From Pseudomonas gingeri (lineage in GTDB: Bacteria; Pseudomonadota; Gammaproteobacteria; Pseudomonadales; Pseudomonadaceae): DNA of 64,000 nt. The stretch lies in assembly GCF_013386165.1 (NCBI RefSeq), contig NZ_JACAOS010000033.1, forward strand, positions 111,211-175,210, read 5' to 3'. The position numbers and the translations under genes were made by a program. This document shows positions 61,220-64,000 of the stretch, piece by piece. Within the stretch, counting starts at the first letter, position 1, and every line of letters starts with the position of its first letter. Under the pieces are notes generated by a model, which was given only the letters and a program-made list of their open reading frames with translations, made no database searches and was not told where the DNA came from.

Positions 61220-61691
61220 GCTAAACTAAAGCCAGGCAATTGCTCGAAACGAATACCAAAGTAGCAGGCCACGAAATCGGGCAGACTTTGACTCATGGTG
61301 GGTCAGTTTTCAACCGGCGTTGACATGCATCACAGTGAAGTGAACAGAAGCTCTGCGCCAATGACTGCCGAGTGATAGGGTGCAGCAACGCCCTGAACTG
61401 CGCGCCCTTTCTCCTTTGGGCTGCCTCACGCACACCTTCAAGCTCCATCGACGCGCTACTGATCCGGCTCAGTGTCCGGGCCGCGGGAGGGGGGAGGCAT
61501 GTCGAAGTGGGCACCATTTTAATCTTGTTAAGCGGACAGCCTAATGCGATTAGCTGAAAATTGTGAATGGTGAAATCGGACGTTTTAAGTTGCAGCGCGA
61601 ATTCAAAATGTAAAGGGAACATCATATCCAACCGTGACACTGATTGCGTATGGAGCGTCCTTTTCGAGCAATCATTGCTACGATTATTCAG
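61220..61691. other. Decayed region, probably holding an IS end
   Basis: About 470 bp with no intact gene. The stretch GTGGGTCAGTTTTCAACCGG near 61300 resembles an insertion-sequence terminus (IS21-like from memory, not verified). Minus-strand open frames are fragmentary. The adjacent LysR gene is cut on this side. Confidence 0.3.
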
Positions 61692-61988
61692 CTAATCTAG
61701 TGCGGAGGGCGACGCGCCCTTAATCACCTTTTCTATCCGACGTATTGCCGGGGTAAGCGAGTAGGCTACGTTGTGTGCTTTTTCAGTGGGCGTAACACCA
61801 AATCGGTTACGTACGAACAGCGGATCGCCGAAGTGTACTCGTAACCGTTTTAGGGCTCCGCTAATGGCGGGCTGGCCGACTCCCAGCTTGAAGGCCGCGC
61901 GAGTCAGACTTTGCTCCTGGTATATCACCAAGAAAGTCACCATCAGGTTCAAATCGATCGCGGCTAACACTTCTACATTAATTGGCAT
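61692..61988 (-). pseudogene. LysR-family regulator, N-terminal fragment
   Basis: About 98 residues starting MPINVEVLAAIDLNLMVTFL with the full LysR helix-turn-helix (SLTRAAFKLGVGQPAISGAL, then RVHFGDPLFVRNRFGVTPTE). The ~200-residue ligand-binding domain is missing; the frame stops after GASPSALD. A DNA-binding fragment might still be made, but regulation by ligand is lost. Confidence 0.8.
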
Positions 61989-62084
61989 GAGGTGTGGACT
62001 CCTAGCATGCATGCCACCGAAACACTTCAAACTCCAAAAAGGTAACAATCTTTAGGAAAAATATTGGGGTCGCAAGGGGTATGT

Positions 62085-62546
62085 TTAGCCACTCTTTCGG
62101 AAAACAATCAACTTACCGATTGATCGTTGGCACTCTTCGCCCTTCTGATTCAGCGTTCTACTCTCGAGAGTGACAACTCCCCTGTCTGGTTTCGACCTCG
62201 ATGATTTGACCTCAAGTACGGTGCTGACCACATGTAAAATATCATCCGGACGGGTGGGGCGCGGCCAAGAGAGCTCGCTGCCTGCACCAATGATACCGCC
62301 AACAAAAGGGACGCTATCGACCAACAATTTCATGGTGATTGCAGCTGTATGCCAACCGCTGGCTGCAAGGCCTTGGAAAAATGTTTCAGCTGCAGCATCA
62401 GCATCCAGGTGGAATGGTTGCGGATCAAACTGCTGAGCGAAGGTGCGTATCTGCGTTTCATCAAGGTGATATTCGTTGCTACGGAACGTATCACCAGGGG
62501 AAATGTCGTCAAGATAGAGCTTTCGAATAGAAAGGTCAGAGTGCAT
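62085..62546 (-). CDS. MaoC-like dehydratase (hot-dog fold)
   Basis: A 153-aa protein starting MHSDLSIRKLYLDDISPGDT. The hydratase motif is FAQQFDPQPFHLDADAAAET (D-x-NPxH variant: Asp then Pro-Phe-His), with FQGLAASGWHTAAITMKLLV behind it, as in R-specific enoyl-CoA hydratases and related MaoC proteins. Substrate is unknown. The start has AGGAG eight bases upstream; the frame is open to 62624 without a start signal. A poly-C tract lies just upstream near 62574. It reads in the same direction as the truncated LysR gene. Confidence 0.82.
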   Translation of the reverse strand: MHSDLSIRKLYLDDISPGDTFRSNEYHLDETQIRTFAQQFDPQPFHLDADAAAETFFQGLAASGWHTAAITMKLLVDSVPFVGGIIGAGSELSWPRPTRPDDILHVVSTVLEVKSSRSKPDRGVVTLESRTLNQKGEECQRSIGKLIVFRKSG

Positions 62547-62740
62547 AAAATTTCTCCTTTCGATTTGCGGACTCCCCCCCCCAAAGATGGGGCGAGTTCT
62601 GTTAGTAAAAAAGATAGAGATCAAGAATCGTCCACAACATCACCACCTTCAAACAATCCGAGGGACGCTCCTCGCCCAGCCTTAGCCGATTCGCCAATGC
62701 GAGTGGGTGGCGACATCACTCGCTCAACGATGCGATTTCT

Positions 62741-63895
62741 TTACAGCGCCATATCACTAGCCGATTTGTTTTCGCTTGGCTCGGCAGGTGCGGCTTGAGG
62801 CTTAACTATCTGACTGATCACCGGTGGAGTGGTCAGTTCCAAGACCTTGGCAGTGTAGTCCCATTCCTTCTGAACGCTTTCAGGGCTGTTGTTCAACTGA
62901 GTACCGTAGCTTGGAATGATCTGGTGAAGCTTTTCCTGCCAGGCAGGCGTCGAGACCTGATCCTTGAAGACCTTTTCCAGCACGGACAGCATGATCGGCG
63001 CAGCGGTGGATGCACCTGGCGACGCCCCCAAGAGACCGGCGATGCTGTTGTCCTTGGCGGTGACCACCTCGGTGCCGAGTTTAAGGACGCCGCCCTTCTC
63101 TTCGTCACGCTTGATGATCTGCACGCGCTGACCGGCTTGCCATAGGCGCCAGTCTTCTTTCTTCGCTTCTGGGAAGTACTCTTTCAACGCGTTGAAGCGG
63201 TCGTCATCCGACATCATCAACTGACCGGCCAGGTACTCGACCAGTGGGTACTGCTCAATCCCGACGCGGGTCATCGGCCAGACGTTGTGGGTGGTGGTGC
63301 TGGTCAGCAGGTCAAAGTACGAACCGTTCTTCAGGAACTTGGTGGAGAAGGTTGCGAATGGCCCGAACAGGATCACGCGTTTACCATCCAGCACACGGGT
63401 GTCTAGGTGCGGAACCGACATGGGTGGTGCGCCGGTCGAAGCGATACCGTAGGCCTTGGCCATGTGCTTGAGGGCGATATCCTGGTTATCGGTGACCAGA
63501 AACGAACCTCCGACCGGGAAGGCCGCGTAGTCGCTGGCTTCAGGAATGCCGGATTTCTGCAACAGGTGCAGCGCACCGCCGCCGGCACCGATAAACACGA
63601 ACTTGGCGTCGGCTACGGTTTCGCTGCCATCCCTCAGATTCTTGTAGGTGACGCGCCAAGAGCCATCTTCGTTGCGCTTGATGTCCTGGACTTCGCTGGA
63701 CAGCTTGAGTTTGAAGTTCGGTTGCTGTTGCAGATGAGCGACGTACTGACGGGTAATCTCGCCGAAGTTCACGTCTGTGCCGATAGGGGTCCAGGTGGCC
63801 GCGATCTTCTGCTTAGGATCACGCCCTTCCATCATCAGCGGGACCCACTTCTTGATCTGGTCCTGATCTTCGGTGTACTGCATGCCTTGGAACAA
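62741..63895 (-). pseudogene. mqo: Malate:quinone oxidoreductase, 3' part, cut by an IS
   Basis: About 384 residues of Mqo, an FAD enzyme oxidising malate to oxaloacetate at the membrane. MQYTEDQDQIKKWVPLMMEG, TDVNFGEITRQYVAHL, FVFIGAGGGALHLLQKSGIP, SVPHLDTRVLDGKRVILFGP and LGASPGASTAAPIMLSVLEK are all family segments. The N-terminal FAD-binding GxGxxG region and about 130-150 residues are missing; the frame meets the IS3 left end at 63896. The 5' part may lie beyond the element outside the window. The C-terminal Pro/Glu-rich tail is intact. Confidence 0.85.
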
Positions 63896-64000
63896 TGTAG
63901 TGGTCTAATGAAACCGGACACCCATTTAGGCGAGAATGCTCGCCAGATCGAGGTGTCAGATGACCAAACAACGCCGTTCCTTTTCTGCTGAATTCAAACG
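63896..64000 (+). mobile_element. IS3-family element, left end (continues past the window)
   Basis: Begins TGTAGTGGTCTAATGAAACC at the point where mqo stops being recognisable. The same ~55 bp occur at 35126. An orfA start follows at 63960. Only ~105 bp are visible, so the right end and target duplication cannot be checked. Confidence 0.78.
63960..64000 (+). CDS. IS3-family transposase OrfA, N-terminal start (partial)
   Basis: ATG followed by TKQRRSFSAEFKR, the standard beginning of IS3-family OrfA helix-turn-helix proteins. It runs off the window edge after 14 codons. Confidence 0.8.
   Translation, partial: MTKQRRSFSAEFK

Noticed and set aside
1..64000. CRISPR arrays, tRNA or rRNA genes, integrase gene
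   Set aside because: No regularly spaced repeats, no tRNA T-loop-like sequences and no tyrosine recombinase motifs were seen in reading the window.

Overview
The window is a Pseudomonas chromosome segment. This rests on high GC with Pseudomonas-like codon use, the xylGH xylose transporter, an Mqo-type malate:quinone oxidoreductase, and a transfer-gene set in the exact order of the PFGI-1/SXT-TOL family of integrative conjugative elements (ICEs). It is a mosaic: a short core stretch at the left, a quorum-sensing-linked lipopeptide-type gene cluster, about 30 kb of ICE transfer genes split by cargo, an efflux operon, and an IS-interrupted mqo at the right edge. No tRNA, rRNA, CRISPR array or integrase gene was seen.

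1-1340: the end of xylG and all of xylH. 1355-2235: two gene remnants on the minus strand, the 3' part of a Ser/Thr kinase and the 3' end of a MOBH relaxase (traI).

2346-23613: a biosynthetic cluster with its own acyl-homoserine-lactone circuit. A luxR-type gene diverges from an RsaM-like gene and a luxI-type gene, and a perfect CT-N12-AG lux-box dyad lies before luxI. The enzymes run on one strand with overlaps. They are a 2748-aa NRPS, a 561-aa NRPS partner carrying the end of the same adenylation domain plus a carrier and a reductive-release domain, a fatty-acyl-AMP ligase, two acyl-CoA-dehydrogenase-like proteins, an acyl carrier protein, a P450, an FMN reductase and a 14-helix MFS exporter. 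The second adenylation domain is interrupted by a luciferase-like monooxygenase, interrupted again by a methyltransferase, and then split between two polypeptides. Specificity residues read by eye suggest Ser then Gly. The likely product is an N-acyl (probably unsaturated) Ser-Gly-type compound, oxidised and methylated on the second unit and released as an aldehyde or alcohol. I cannot match it to a known compound.

24277-54286: ICE genes. On the minus strand lies the full MOBH relaxase; on the plus strand are a DUF3577 protein, RadC, pilL, the PFL_4693 family, a lytic transglycosylase, PFL_4695, traD, PFL_4697, RAQPRD, PFL_4701 to PFL_4705, a lipoprotein and the TraC-like ATPase. Cargo sits at 33.6-39.0 kb (a Gabija defence pair, an unknown protein, IS3 remnants) and at 42.7-46.4 kb (a membrane protein, a TolC fragment, a GAF-domain membrane protein with a small acidic partner). 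A conserved motif around CCAGTCCAGTTT lies in front of four ICE transcription units. Each cargo block is bracketed by partial, diverged copies of the adjacent ICE gene. The ICE set stops after TraC, where a group II intron remnant and a broken tautomerase gene follow, so the element is probably incomplete.

55980-61219: a MarR regulator followed by a FUSC/DUF1656/HlyD/NodT-type efflux operon (AaeXAB-like). 61692-64000: a truncated LysR gene, a MaoC-like dehydratase gene and the 3' part of mqo, cut by the left end of an IS3-family element that runs off the window.
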